Assembly (NCBI RefSeq): GCF_035481675.1
Contig: NZ_JAYJJW010000001.1
Coordinates: forward strand, 868,001 to 932,000
Source: Alteriqipengyuania_B sp035481675
GTDB taxonomy: Bacteria; Pseudomonadota; Alphaproteobacteria; Sphingomonadales; Sphingomonadaceae
Direction: 5' to 3'
Length of the DNA: 64,000 nucleotides
In this document: piece by piece, positions 1 to 8,998 of the stretch
How the letters are laid out: every line of letters starts with the position of its first letter
How positions within the stretch are numbered: the first letter of the stretch is position 1
Position numbers and translations under genes: made by a program
Notes under the pieces: model-generated
What the model saw: the letters and a program-made list of their open reading frames with translations, nothing else
What the model was told of the DNA's origin: nothing
Database searches by the model: none

Positions 1-76
1 AAAGCGAATTCATTGGCTAGAACGCGAGCTTGCAGCGCGTGCCGTGGAGTGACTGCGCCTCATCGAGCAATAGAAA

Positions 77-1177
77 TCAGGCTAAACTCACCCGCCCGCC
101 AGCATGCCGTTGCAGCCGGCCCGCGATTTCCAGTTCCAGCAGCGCCATCTGAACCGCCGCCGCGCTTGTCCCCGACTGGCGGATGAGTTCGTCCACCGCC
201 ACCGGCGCGGTGGTGAGGAGGCCGGCGATGTCCGCGGGCTGCGCATCCTCGAAATCCTCGCCGTCCATTCCGGCGAAGTCGAAATCCTGTTCCACCTGCT
301 CGCGGAAGGTGCTGCGCGGGGTGCCGTCGAAACTGCTCAGGAGTTCGATCACGTCCTCGGGCGCCTGCACCAGCACCGCGCCTTCGCGGATCAGGTGGTT
401 GCAGCCCGTGCTGCGCGCTTCCAGCGGGCTGCCGGGGATCGCCATGACCTCCCGCCCCGCTTCCCCCGCCAGCCGCGCGGTGATCAGGCTGCCGGACTTG
501 GGCGCGGCCTCAACCACCAGCGTACCTGCGGCCAGCCCGGCGATAATGCGATTGCGGCTGGGGAAGTGGCTGCCGCGCGGCTCGGTGCCCGGCGGTTGCT
601 CTGCGATCAGCAGCCCCTCGCTGGCGATCCGCTCCTGCAACTCGGCGTGCTGCGGCGGATAGGCGATGTCGATGCCGCTGGCGATCACGCCGATGGTCGC
701 CGGCAACGATCCTTCGTGCGCAGCCCCGTCGATCCCCCGCGCAAGGCCGGAAACCACGGTAAAGCCCGCATCGGCCAGCGCCCGCGCGAAATCGCGCGAC
801 AGCTTGACCGCGGCGGCGCTGGCATTGCGCGCACCGACCATCGCGACGCAGGGCCGCGCGGCCAGCGACAGGTCGCCGCGCCAGGTGACGATGGGCGGCG
901 CGCCCGGCGTTTCGGCCAGCAGGCGCGGATAGTCCGGCTGGTCGTGGAAGAGGTACTTCGCCCCGGCCCGGCGCGTCGCCGCGACCTCCGCCTCGATCTT
1001 CGCTTCCGCCGCCGCGCGATAGGCGCGCCCGCCGCGCTTGGCGAGATCGGGCAGCGCGGCGATCGCTTCTGCCGCTGTGCCGAAACGGCGCAGCAGCTGC
1101 GCATAGCTGACCGGCCCAATGTTGGGCGATCGCAGCAGCCGGATGCGGGCGAACGCCTCGTCCTGGGTGAGCGTCAC
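77..1177 (-). CDS. dprA: DNA processing protein DprA
   Basis: DprA/Smf, 366 aa, loads RecA onto incoming single-stranded DNA during transformation. The Rossmann-like DNA-binding core is clear: GARNAS at residues 115-120, SGLARGID at 143-150, FPSRNRIIAGL at 205-215, GSLITA at 229-234 and GCNHLI at 258-263. The last 55 or so residues look like the DprA winged-helix domain. An N-terminal SAM-like region covers roughly residues 10-70. The gene overlaps the end of plsY by 4 bp (ATGA), so the two are co-transcribed. Length fits the family. The 76 bases between its stop and the left edge of the window show no supportable feature. Confidence 0.96.
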   Translation of the reverse strand: MTLTQDEAFARIRLLRSPNIGPVSYAQLLRRFGTAAEAIAALPDLAKRGGRAYRAAAEAKIEAEVAATRRAGAKYLFHDQPDYPRLLAETPGAPPIVTWRGDLSLAARPCVAMVGARNASAAAVKLSRDFARALADAGFTVVSGLARGIDGAAHEGSLPATIGVIASGIDIAYPPQHAELQERIASEGLLIAEQPPGTEPRGSHFPSRNRIIAGLAAGTLVVEAAPKSGSLITARLAGEAGREVMAIPGSPLEARSTGCNHLIREGAVLVQAPEDVIELLSSFDGTPRSTFREQVEQDFDFAGMDGEDFEDAQPADIAGLLTTAPVAVDELIRQSGTSAAAVQMALLELEIAGRLQRHAGGRVSLA

Positions 1178-1761
1178 TTTTTGCCGCCGACCTTGGGTTC
1201 CTCGCCCCGTGTCAGGCGGCCGATATTCTCGCGGTGGAGGTAGATGATCAGCACCGCGATGGCGGCCAGCACGGGGAAGAACTGCGGAAAGCCGAACAGC
1301 GGCGCAGCAGCGGCGGCGGCCACCACCGCGCTCATCCCGGCAAGGCTGGAGATGCGGAAGATCGCGAGGATGCTGAGCCAGACCAGCGCGTAGACCAGCC
1401 CAATCTGCCAGGCGAGGCCGAAAGCGACGCCGGCGTTGGTCGCCACGCCCTTACCGCCCTTGAAGCCCAGCCAGACGGGGTAGCAATGGCCGACCACGGC
1501 CCCGGCGGCGGCAAAGGCCATCGCTTCCTGCCCCCACAGCTGCCCGGCCGCCACCACGGGCAGCAGGCCTTTCAGCAGGTCGAGCAGCAGCGTCGCCGCG
1601 GCCAGCCCCTTGTTTCCGGTGCGCAGCACGTTGGTTGCGCCGATGTTCCCGCTGCCGACCTTGCGCAGGTCCGCCCCGCCGGACATCTTCGTCAACAGCA
1701 GGCCGAAGGGGATCGAGCCCGAAGCGTAACCGATCAGGAATGCGAGAAATACTTCCACCAT
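1174..1761 (-). CDS. plsY: Glycerol-3-phosphate acyltransferase PlsY
   Basis: PlsY transfers the acyl group of acyl-phosphate to glycerol-3-phosphate, the first acylation in phospholipid synthesis, in the inner membrane. The protein has 195 aa and about five membrane segments. Family motifs are present: GSIPFGLLL near the N terminus, GSGNIGATNVLRTGNK around residues 37-52 and KGGKGVATNAGV in the middle. The frame is open further upstream, but the start at 1761 is preferred because GGAGGT lies just ahead of it and the upstream extension is Arg/Pro-rich and not family-like. It is followed by dprA with a 4-bp overlap. Confidence 0.95.
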   Translation of the reverse strand: MVEVFLAFLIGYASGSIPFGLLLTKMSGGADLRKVGSGNIGATNVLRTGNKGLAAATLLLDLLKGLLPVVAAGQLWGQEAMAFAAAGAVVGHCYPVWLGFKGGKGVATNAGVAFGLAWQIGLVYALVWLSILAIFRISSLAGMSAVVAAAAAAPLFGFPQFFPVLAAIAVLIIYLHRENIGRLTRGEEPKVGGKK

Positions 1762-1862
1762 GACCTCCGTCCCCCGCCGTTGCGCGGGGCTGCACTTGCT
1801 TTTGCGGCGGTAATGGAAAAGACGGGGCCTCGACAAGCGCGCACCCGGCGGAAAAGACCACC

Positions 1863-2657
1863 TTGGACCCATCTTCCCCCATCCTGATCCTCGACAGCGG
1901 CCTTGGCGGCCTGTCGGTCCTGCGCGAGATACGGGCGCTGATGGCCCACGCGCCGGTGGTCTACGCCGCCGATTACGCCGCCCTGCCCTATGGCGAGAAG
2001 ACCGAGGAGGAGATCGCCGCACGCGTGCCCGCGCTGCTCGGCCGGATGGTGGAGCGGTACCGCCCGCGCCTCGTCGTGATCGCCTGCAACACGGCGAGCA
2101 CGATTGCGCTGGCCGCGGTGCGTTCGGCGCTGGACCTGCCGATCGTCGGCACGGTCCCCGCCATCAAGCCAGCGGCGGCGTTGACGAAATCCGGCAGCAT
2201 AGGCCTGCTCGGCACGGCGGCCACGATCCGGCAGGCCTATGTCGACAACCTGGAGGCCGAATACGGCAACGGCCACCGGTTGATCCGCCACGCCGCTCCT
2301 GCCCTCGTCGCCGCGGCAGAGACGAAGCTGCGCGGGGGGCGCCCATCCGATGCGGTCTATGCCGAAGCTGTGGCCGGACTGCGCAGCCAGCCGGGCGGCG
2401 GGGATATCGACACCGTGGTGCTCGCCTGCACGCATTTCCCGCTGGTGGAGGACGAACTGCGCGCGGCTTTCGGCGGCGAAGTGGCCTTCGTGCACGGCGG
2501 GGAAGGCATCGCGCGCAGGGTCGCGCATTTGACGCAAGGGCAGGAATTCGCCCGCTCCCAGCCCGATTTCGCGGTGGTGACGGGTGAGCCGGACGGGCTC
2601 GCCGCGCTGCCCGCGGCACTTGCGCCCTATGGTCTCGAACGGATCGACCACTTCTAA
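1863..2657 (+). CDS. murI: Glutamate racemase
   Basis: Converts L- to D-glutamate for peptidoglycan precursors in the cytosol. 264 aa, full length. The N-terminal DSGLGGLSV motif is at residues 11-19, and the two catalytic cysteines are visible in ACNTAST (C75) and ACTHFPL (C189). The only start compatible with the family N terminus is TTG at 1863; the ATG at 1813 is out of frame. It is divergent from plsY with about 100 bp between them, which must carry both promoters. Confidence 0.95.
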   Translation: MDPSSPILILDSGLGGLSVLREIRALMAHAPVVYAADYAALPYGEKTEEEIAARVPALLGRMVERYRPRLVVIACNTASTIALAAVRSALDLPIVGTVPAIKPAAALTKSGSIGLLGTAATIRQAYVDNLEAEYGNGHRLIRHAAPALVAAAETKLRGGRPSDAVYAEAVAGLRSQPGGGDIDTVVLACTHFPLVEDELRAAFGGEVAFVHGGEGIARRVAHLTQGQEFARSQPDFAVVTGEPDGLAALPAALAPYGLERIDHF

Positions 2658-2725
2658 CTGCGAATCGCTCGCAAAGATCGCGGTGGAAAATCGCGTCTCC
2701 CGCGACTAGATGCGGCTCCGCCGTG

Positions 2726-3946
2726 ATGAACTACGACCAGATTTTCGACCAGGCGATCGACCGCCTGCACGAGGAAGGCCGCTACCGCGTCTTCATCGAT
2801 ATCATGCGCAACAAGGGCGCCTATCCCAACGCGCGCTGCTTCCACGGCCACAACGGGCCCAAGCCGATCACGGTGTGGTGCTCCAACGATTACCTCGCCA
2901 TGGGGCAGCACCCCAAGGTGATCGCGGCGATGGAAAAGGCGCTGCACGATGTCGGCGCCGGCAGCGGCGGCACCCGCAACATCGGCGGCAACACGCACCT
3001 GCACGTGGAGCTCGAGGCGGAGCTGGCCGATCTTCACGGCAAGGAAGCCGCGCTGCTGTTCACCAGCGGATACGTTTCGAACGACGCGACGCTGTCCACC
3101 CTGGCCCGCCTGCTGCCCGGCTGCGTCATCTTTTCCGACGAGCTCAACCACGCCAGCATGATCGCGGGCATCCGCAATTCCGGCTGCGAGAAGCGCGTCT
3201 TCCGCCACAACGACATGGCGCACCTCGAAGAACTCCTCGCCGCAGAGGACGAGGACTGCCCCAAGCTCATCGCGTTCGAGAGCGTCTATTCGATGGACGG
3301 CGATGTCGCGCCGCTCCACGAAATCTGCGACTTGGCAGAGAAGTATAACGCTCTCACCTACATCGACGAGGTCCACGCGGTCGGCATGTACGGCGAGCGC
3401 GGCGGCGGCATTTCGGAGCGTGACGATGCCGCACGGCGGATCGACATCATCGAAGGCACGCTGGGCAAGGCCTTCGGCGTGATGGGCGGCTATGTCGCCA
3501 CCAACGCCAAGGTGATCGACTGCATCCGCAGCTATGCCCCCGGTTTCATCTTCACCACATCGCTCAGCCCGGTGCTGGTGGCAGGCGTGCTGGCGGCGGT
3601 GAAGCACCTCAAGGAATCGAGCGAGGAGCGCGACGCGCAGCAGGCCAACGCCGCCACGCTGAAGGCGATGATGACCGAGGCCGGCCTGCCCGTCATGCCG
3701 AGCGAAACGCATATCGTGCCGCTGCTCGTGGGCGATCCGGTGAAGGCGAAGCGGATCAGCGACATCCTGCTCGCCGAGTACGGCGCTTACGTGCAGCCGA
3801 TCAATTTCCCGACCGTGCCGCGCGGGACGGAGCGTCTGCGTTTCACCCCCGGCCCGATGCACACCGACGCAATGATGCGCGAGCTGACCGATGCGCTGGT
3901 CGAAGTGTGGGACCGGCTCGAACTGGAACTGCGCCAGGCGGCCTGA
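2726..3946 (+). CDS. hemA: 5-aminolevulinate synthase (C4 pathway)
   Basis: PLP enzyme condensing glycine and succinyl-CoA to 5-aminolevulinate, the alphaproteobacterial entry to heme. 406 aa. The alpha-oxoamine synthase signature is complete: GSGGTRNIGGN near residue 80, YSMDGD near 189, DEVHAVG near 214 and the PLP lysine in GTLGKAFG (about K248). A GTG codon directly precedes the ATG (positions 2723 and 2726); ATG is preferred, although no strong Shine-Dalgarno is visible for either. It follows murI by 68 bp in the same direction. The C4 pathway supports an alphaproteobacterial host. Confidence 0.97.
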   Translation: MNYDQIFDQAIDRLHEEGRYRVFIDIMRNKGAYPNARCFHGHNGPKPITVWCSNDYLAMGQHPKVIAAMEKALHDVGAGSGGTRNIGGNTHLHVELEAELADLHGKEAALLFTSGYVSNDATLSTLARLLPGCVIFSDELNHASMIAGIRNSGCEKRVFRHNDMAHLEELLAAEDEDCPKLIAFESVYSMDGDVAPLHEICDLAEKYNALTYIDEVHAVGMYGERGGGISERDDAARRIDIIEGTLGKAFGVMGGYVATNAKVIDCIRSYAPGFIFTTSLSPVLVAGVLAAVKHLKESSEERDAQQANAATLKAMMTEAGLPVMPSETHIVPLLVGDPVKAKRISDILLAEYGAYVQPINFPTVPRGTERLRFTPGPMHTDAMMRELTDALVEVWDRLELELRQAA

Positions 3947-3999
3947 TCGCTTTCGCAGGCGATGGATCCCGCAGGCATGCCGCGATAGGCTGACCGGCG

Positions 4000-5163
4000 A
4001 TGTCCGAGCAAACTGCCAGCTCCACCTTTCGCGACAACGCGCCGCTGTACGGCGTTTCGGCGATCCTGCTGGCTGCCTTCGCCGCGCTTGCTTTGTTCGG
4101 CGTGCAGCCGGTGGAGCGCGCTGCCGATCCGGCGGCGACAAGCGGTATGCCCCCGCCCCTCGCCAGCCTGCCAGCAACCGATACCGCCCTGGCGGACGAC
4201 GACAGCGAACTCGCGCCGGAAACCGCGCGCCAGCGTAATGATGCCGTGCCTTTCATCGACGGGCCGCTTGCCCCCGCGCCGCCTTTCGCCTTTGCCGGCG
4301 ATGCCGCCTCCCGCGCTCGAGCGACCGAGTGCCTCGCCCTTGCGGCCATGGCGGAAGCCGGCAGCGACGATGCCGGCCAGCGCGCGGTCATGCAGGTCGT
4401 GCTCAACCGTGTGCGCCACCCGGCCTTCCCGAACACGGTTTGCGGGGTCGTGTTCGAAGGGTCGCAGCGCCGCACCGGTTGCCAGTTCACCTTCACGTGC
4501 GACGGATCGCTCAGCCGACGCTATTCGGACGGCTACTGGGCCATATCGCGCAAGCGCGCCGCCGAGATGCTCGGCGGCAGCGTGTTCGGCCGCGTCGGCA
4601 ACGCCACGCATTACCACACCGACTGGGTCTATCCGTGGTGGAGCGACAAGCTCGACAAGGTGGCGCAGGTGGACACGCACCTGTTCTTCCGCTGGCGCGG
4701 CTTTTGGGGCGGTCCGCGCGCGCTGTCGGCGCGCTACACGGGCGGGGAGCCGACGATCGCCAGCCTGACGCGCGCAAGCGAAGGCGAAACGGATGTCTCC
4801 GAGCTTCCGGCTCCGGAAACACTGCGCCAGCCGGTCGTCACGATCCGCTCCGACAAGCGCGTGGAGGGTACGATCGCCGCGGGCCCCGGGGCGCATTTCC
4901 TTGCCCTGAGCGGCAGTGAAGACCCTGCATCGCTGACGGCCCGTGCCGAAGCGCTGTGCCCGGGCGAGAGCTATTGCCAGGTCTATGGCTGGACAGATGG
5001 CAGCGCGATCCCTTCCGCCCTGCCGCTCGGGCGCGAGGCACGCCGCAGCCTCAGCTTCAGCTACCTGGCGCCGCGCGCGGGCAATCCGGCGGTGGTCTAT
5101 TTCGACTGCACGACCTATGCCGGGGTGGACCGCGCCCGCTGCCTGCCGCGCGCGCGCAACTGA
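4000..5163 (+). CDS. SleB-type cell wall hydrolase
   Basis: 387 aa protein with an N-terminal membrane segment (about residues 17-35), a low-complexity Pro/Ala/Asp linker to about 100, then a Hydrolase_2/SleB domain from about 105 to 225. Recognisable pieces are MAEAGSDDAGQRAVMQVVLN with the likely catalytic glutamate (E119), NRVRHPAFP, GCQFTFTCDG and THYHTDWVYPWW. The family cleaves peptidoglycan; in sphingomonads it is usually annotated cell wall hydrolase rather than spore germination enzyme. The C-terminal 160 residues do not match a domain I can name. It probably acts in the periplasm, anchored at its N terminus. Confidence 0.9.
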   Translation: MSEQTASSTFRDNAPLYGVSAILLAAFAALALFGVQPVERAADPAATSGMPPPLASLPATDTALADDDSELAPETARQRNDAVPFIDGPLAPAPPFAFAGDAASRARATECLALAAMAEAGSDDAGQRAVMQVVLNRVRHPAFPNTVCGVVFEGSQRRTGCQFTFTCDGSLSRRYSDGYWAISRKRAAEMLGGSVFGRVGNATHYHTDWVYPWWSDKLDKVAQVDTHLFFRWRGFWGGPRALSARYTGGEPTIASLTRASEGETDVSELPAPETLRQPVVTIRSDKRVEGTIAAGPGAHFLALSGSEDPASLTARAEALCPGESYCQVYGWTDGSAIPSALPLGREARRSLSFSYLAPRAGNPAVVYFDCTTYAGVDRARCLPRARN

Positions 5164-5172
5164 GGAAGGGCC

Positions 5173-5451
5173 ATGCCAGCAGCCGCCGATCCCGATTTCC
5201 GGCACGAAACGCCCGACGAGCTGGAAGCCGCCCTCGCCGCCGACGATGGCCTCTCGTCGAAATGGGACGATCTGACAGACCTCGCCCGCAACGAGTGGAT
5301 CTGCTGGATGACCTCCGCGAAAAAGGCGGAGACCCGCGCCAAGCGCTTCGCCCGCTTGCGGGAGGAGGTAGGGGAAGGCAAACGGCGGCCATGTTGCTGG
5401 CCCGGCTGCCCCCACCGCCGGGAATCGGCGCGCAAATGGGTCTCCGTCTGA
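5173..5451 (+). CDS. YdeI/OmpD-associated (OmdA) domain protein
   Basis: 92 aa soluble protein that is essentially only the OmdA domain: LARNEWICWMTSAKKAETRA followed by LREEVGEGKRRPCCWPGCPH, a pattern typical of the bacteriocin-protection/YdeI C-terminal domain. The proline- and cysteine-rich CCWPGC end is intact. No enzymatic activity is established for the domain. It starts 9 bp after the hydrolase gene and precedes the nitroreductase by about 24 bp, so an operon is plausible. Confidence 0.8.
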   Translation: MPAAADPDFRHETPDELEAALAADDGLSSKWDDLTDLARNEWICWMTSAKKAETRAKRFARLREEVGEGKRRPCCWPGCPHRRESARKWVSV

Positions 5452-5475
5452 CCGCCATCACACGGGAGTGAAGCT

Positions 5476-6156
5476 TTGAACTACGACGACGTCGTCCTCG
5501 GTCGCCGGTCCATTCGCGGCTATCTCGACAAGCCGGTGCCGCGCGCGCTGATCGAGGAGATACTGACGCTCGCCATGCGCTCCCCCACCTCGATGAACAC
5601 GCAGCCGTGGCATTTCCATGTCATCACCGGCGAGCCGCTCGACCGCATCCGCAAGGGCAACACCGAGAACATCCTCGCCGGCGTGCCCGACAGCCGCGAG
5701 TTCCGCCGCGGCGAGCCCTTCGCGGGCGTCCACCGCGAACGGCAGGTCGGCGTAGCCAAGCAATTGTTCGGCGCAATGGGTATCGCGCGCGACGACAAGG
5801 ACGCGCGGCAGGACTGGGTTCTGCGCGGCTTCCGCCAGTTCGATGCGCCGGTCTGCGTGATCGTGACTTACGACCGCGAATTGTCCGGCAGCGACGACAC
5901 CGCTTTCGATTGCGGCGCCGTCACCACCGCGCTCGTCAACGCGGCGTGGAGCCGCGGGCTGGGCTGCGTCATCAACTCGCAAGGCATCATGCAAAGCCCC
6001 GTCGTGCGCGAACATGCCGGCATTCCGGACGACCAGGTAATCATGAAAGCCGTCGCGATGGGCTGGCCGGACGAGGATTTCCCTGCCAACGCCGTCGTCA
6101 GCGAACGCAAGAGCGTGGACGACGCGGCAACATTCACGGGGTTTGGCGATGACTGA
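5476..6156 (+). CDS. Nitroreductase family protein
   Basis: 226 aa FMN-dependent nitroreductase-fold oxidoreductase. The N-terminal RRSIRGY (FMN phosphate contact) and PTSMNTQPWHF motifs are typical, and the C-terminal region carries AVAMGWPDEDFPAN, the usual end of this family. The start is TTG at 5476 with GGGAG about 8 bp upstream; no ATG lies in a suitable place. The physiological substrate (quinone, nitroaromatic, enone) cannot be told. Its stop overlaps the next gene by 8 bp, so translation of the two is likely coupled. Confidence 0.9.
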   Translation: MNYDDVVLGRRSIRGYLDKPVPRALIEEILTLAMRSPTSMNTQPWHFHVITGEPLDRIRKGNTENILAGVPDSREFRRGEPFAGVHRERQVGVAKQLFGAMGIARDDKDARQDWVLRGFRQFDAPVCVIVTYDRELSGSDDTAFDCGAVTTALVNAAWSRGLGCVINSQGIMQSPVVREHAGIPDDQVIMKAVAMGWPDEDFPANAVVSERKSVDDAATFTGFGDD

Positions 6157-6922
6157 GAAACTGGTGGACCTCGGCAACGGGTTCTGGAGCATCCGCGGCG
6201 AGCTGAAACTGGCAGGCGTGGTCGATCTCGGCACGCAGGCATCCTTGATCGAGCGGCCCGGCGGCGGTTTCGTCATGCTCGACAGCTATACGCTGCCGCC
6301 CCGTGTTCTGGAGCAAGTGCGCAAGCTGACGGATGGGGGCACGAAGATCCAAGCGATCGTTAATGTACACCCCTTCCACACGTTGCATTGCGAGGCTGCG
6401 CACAGGCAATTTCCCGACGCGAAACTCTACGGGCTGGATCGGCACAAGGAGAAGTACCCCGACCTGCCGTGGGAAGCGGAAACGACGAACAGCGAAGAGT
6501 GCCAGGCACTGTTTGCCGATTGCCTCGAATTCAGCGTGCCGGACGGCATTCGCCTCGTCTGCTCCAGCGAGCACATCCATGCCGGGTCGGTTCTGGCCTA
6601 CCACCCCGCATCGCAGACGCTGCATGTCGATGACACGTTCAGCTGCACCGACCTGCCCTTCCCCGCCAGCCTGCTGCCGATGAGCGGGCGGCTGGACTTC
6701 CACCCGACCATCCCGCTCTCGCTGGATAAGCGCGACGGTGCGGTGGACGATTTCCGCGCGTGGGCAAGAGACATCGCGCAGCGCTGGAGCGACTGCCGCC
6801 ATGTCGCCTGCGCGCACAGCAAGATCGTGACAATGGAACCAGAAGGGTTCGAGAAACAGGTGCTGGCCGCCCTGCAGCGCGCGGAAACCCCGCTCAAACT
6901 GCGCAAGGCGGCGCCGTTCTAG
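6149..6922 (+). CDS. Metallo-beta-lactamase-like hypothetical protein
   Basis: 257 aa protein from the ATG at 6149, which overlaps the nitroreductase stop. The N terminus reads LGNGFWSIRGEL, as in MBL-fold proteins, but the metal motif is unusual: NVHPFHTLH (about residues 73-81) instead of HxHxDH. Later histidines (SSEHIHAGS, LHVDDTF, CAHSKI) could complete a metal site. I infer a variant MBL-like fold with uncertain metal binding and unknown substrate. Coupling with the nitroreductase suggests a shared small-molecule detoxification role, but this is only context. Confidence 0.65.
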   Translation: MTEKLVDLGNGFWSIRGELKLAGVVDLGTQASLIERPGGGFVMLDSYTLPPRVLEQVRKLTDGGTKIQAIVNVHPFHTLHCEAAHRQFPDAKLYGLDRHKEKYPDLPWEAETTNSEECQALFADCLEFSVPDGIRLVCSSEHIHAGSVLAYHPASQTLHVDDTFSCTDLPFPASLLPMSGRLDFHPTIPLSLDKRDGAVDDFRAWARDIAQRWSDCRHVACAHSKIVTMEPEGFEKQVLAALQRAETPLKLRKAAPF

Positions 6923-8209
6923 CTACCTCAGACTGACCACGTTGTCCGCTTCGGGCCGCTCGCGATCGCCGCGGTAGAGGCTGGCCATCGGCTCGTCAGT
7001 CACCTCGACCGGCTGCGCCCGGCCGAAGCCGTTGAAATCGGTCCGCATTGCCGCGCCATAGGCGCCCAGCATGCCGATCTCGATATAGTCGCCGGCCTGG
7101 ATGTCTTCCGGCAGCGGGAACGGGCCCTGCATGTAGTCCGCATCGTCGCAGGTCGGACCGTAGAAGGCAAAGTCCGCATCGGCGCCGAAAAGGTCGTCCT
7201 CAAGCGCGCGGACCGGGAAACGCCAATCGACGTGCGCAGCATCGAACAGCGCGCCATAGGCGCCGTCGTTGATGTACAGCTCTTCGCCGCGGCGCTTTTC
7301 CACGCGCACGACGAGCGAGTTGTATTCGGCGCACAAAGCCCGGCCCGGCTCGCACCACAGCTCCGCGTTGTAGGCAATCGGCAGCGCGTAGAAGTGCTGG
7401 TGGATCAGCCGGAAGTAATCCTCCAGCGGCGGAGGCTCCATGCCGGGATAGACGCTCGGGAAACCGCCGCCGACGTCGATCATGTCGATGACGACGCTGG
7501 CTTCCGCGATCGCGGCGCGCACGCGGTCGAGCGCCTGAACATAGGCGAAGGGCGTCATCGCCTGGCTGCCGACGTGGAAACACACGCCCAGCCAGTCGGC
7601 GACCTGGCGGGTAGCCTGCAGAAGGGCTGCGGCCTCGGCCTGCTCCACGCCGAATTTCGATGCCAGCGACAGCTCCGAATATTCGGACGACACGCGCAGG
7701 CGGACGCACAGGCGCAGGTCGCCGGCGTCTTTCGTGGCGCGGCGGATCTTCTCCAGCTCCTCGACACTGTCGAGGCTGAAGGTCTTGCAGCCATGCTCGA
7801 AATAAGCCTCTTCGATGGCGCGTTCGGTTTTGATCGGGTGCATGAAGCACAGCACCGCATCGGGCAGCGTCTTGCGCACCATGCGGACTTCCGCGATGGA
7901 AGCGACGTCGTAATGCGTGATCCCGCCGTCCCACAGCACCTTCAGCAGGTCGGGCGACGGATTGGCCTTTACGGCATAGAGCGACTTGCCCGGAAATTTC
8001 TCGACAAAGAAACGGGCAGCGCGCCGGGCAGCGTGCGGGCGATTGAGGATCAGCGGTTCGTCCGGCGAAAGATCGCGGACTACAGTGCGAGCGTCAGGAT
8101 AGCTGTGCAATTCAAGGGACCCCCAGGGAACGGTGAAGTTTCTTGGTGCTGCCTTGCGGTGAGCATGGTCCCATGGGGCAACGGAGGGCGCATATAAGCG
8201 GGGCGACAT
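6923..8209 (-). CDS. Fold-III ornithine (lysine/ornithine) decarboxylase
   Basis: 428 aa alanine-racemase-fold PLP decarboxylase that makes putrescine from ornithine (possibly cadaverine from lysine). The PLP lysine is in YAVKANP (K81); also visible are HVGSQ, DVGGGFPSVYPG for phosphate binding, CEPGRALCA, and the catalytic cysteine motif GPTCDDADY near residue 365. The ATG at 8209 is chosen: the frame stays open to a GTG at 8287, but the 26 extra residues are Arg-rich and unlike the family. It ends 1 bp past the convergent MBL-like gene. It fits as the putrescine source for the carboxyspermidine genes at 10232-12615. Confidence 0.93.
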   Translation of the reverse strand: MSPRLYAPSVAPWDHAHRKAAPRNFTVPWGSLELHSYPDARTVVRDLSPDEPLILNRPHAARRAARFFVEKFPGKSLYAVKANPSPDLLKVLWDGGITHYDVASIAEVRMVRKTLPDAVLCFMHPIKTERAIEEAYFEHGCKTFSLDSVEELEKIRRATKDAGDLRLCVRLRVSSEYSELSLASKFGVEQAEAAALLQATRQVADWLGVCFHVGSQAMTPFAYVQALDRVRAAIAEASVVIDMIDVGGGFPSVYPGMEPPPLEDYFRLIHQHFYALPIAYNAELWCEPGRALCAEYNSLVVRVEKRRGEELYINDGAYGALFDAAHVDWRFPVRALEDDLFGADADFAFYGPTCDDADYMQGPFPLPEDIQAGDYIEIGMLGAYGAAMRTDFNGFGRAQPVEVTDEPMASLYRGDRERPEADNVVSLR

Positions 8210-8329
8210 GAACCGCAAGTGGATTCTTGATGCCGCCGGACAAGGGCCGAAACGGTTGCAGCGGGGCTGGCGTACGATGGTTCGCACCCCTGCCCCGCCG
8301 CGAAGGCCCCAGAATGTGGCGTGGTCCGG

Positions 8330-8899
8330 TTAGAACTGGACCTGCGGACGCTGGTCCACGATGCCCCGTTCGCTGTCGTCGAGACGGTTGAAGTCGTAAT
8401 GCTTGAAGCCGAGCAGGCTGGCGAATAGCACCGCCGGGAACGCCTCGATCGAGGCGTTGTAACGGGCGACGGCGGCGTTCAGCGCACGGCGCGCGGCGGC
8501 CAGCTTGTCTTCCACCATCGACAATTCATTCTGCAGCTGCAGGAAATTGGTGTTGGCCTTCAGCTCCGGATAGGCCTCGCCCAGCGCAAGCAGCCGGTCG
8601 AGCGCGATTTTCAGCTCCTGCTCGTTGCGGCTGTTGGTGTTGGCCGCCGCGGTGTTGCGGGCCATGATGACGCGTTCCAGCGTCTCTTTCTCGTGCCCGG
8701 CATAGCCTTTCACCGATTCCACCAGGTTGGGGATCAGGTCGTGCCGCTGGCGCAGCTGTGCATCGATGTCGGCCGTGCCCTGGTTGGCCGCCTGACGCAG
8801 CGAAACCAGCCGGTTGTAAATGACGATGACGGTGATGAAGAGCGACACGAGAATCACGGTCAGCGCCGACCACCACAGCGTCGAAAGAATCGGTTCCAC
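8330..8899 (-). CDS. lemA: LemA family protein
   Basis: 189 aa protein with one N-terminal membrane segment (about residues 8-28) followed by helical coiled-coil sequence. The family signature is clear: YNRLVSLRQAANQGTADID, then LRQRHDLIPNLVESVKGYA, and later a FARLLG-like tail (FASLLGFKHYDF). LemA proteins are membrane-anchored helical proteins of unknown biochemical role. It is divergent from the DUF3137 gene at 8999 with 99 bp between them; LemA and DUF3137 genes are often neighbours, so the two probably act together. Confidence 0.94.
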   Translation of the reverse strand: MEPILSTLWWSALTVILVSLFITVIVIYNRLVSLRQAANQGTADIDAQLRQRHDLIPNLVESVKGYAGHEKETLERVIMARNTAAANTNSRNEQELKIALDRLLALGEAYPELKANTNFLQLQNELSMVEDKLAAARRALNAAVARYNASIEAFPAVLFASLLGFKHYDFNRLDDSERGIVDQRPQVQF

Positions 8900-8998
8900 G
8901 AGTAATACCCCCTTAATTTGCGGATTACGTTCAGTCCGTTGTTAGGAAAATCATAGGGGATAAGGGTTAACGAACCTCTCCATGACGAGAGTGGGACA

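Noticed and set aside
104..1243. Long plus-strand open frame opposite dprA
   Set aside because: High-GC shadow of dprA: Arg/Gln/Gly-rich, no recognisable motif, while the minus strand carries complete DprA motifs.
2654..4177. Large minus-strand open frame opposite hemA
   Set aside because: Shadow frame; His/Asp/Val-rich without motifs, while hemA is complete on the plus strand.
3787..5415. Long minus-strand open frame opposite the cell wall hydrolase
   Set aside because: Composition of an antisense GC shadow; the plus strand has a full SleB-type domain.
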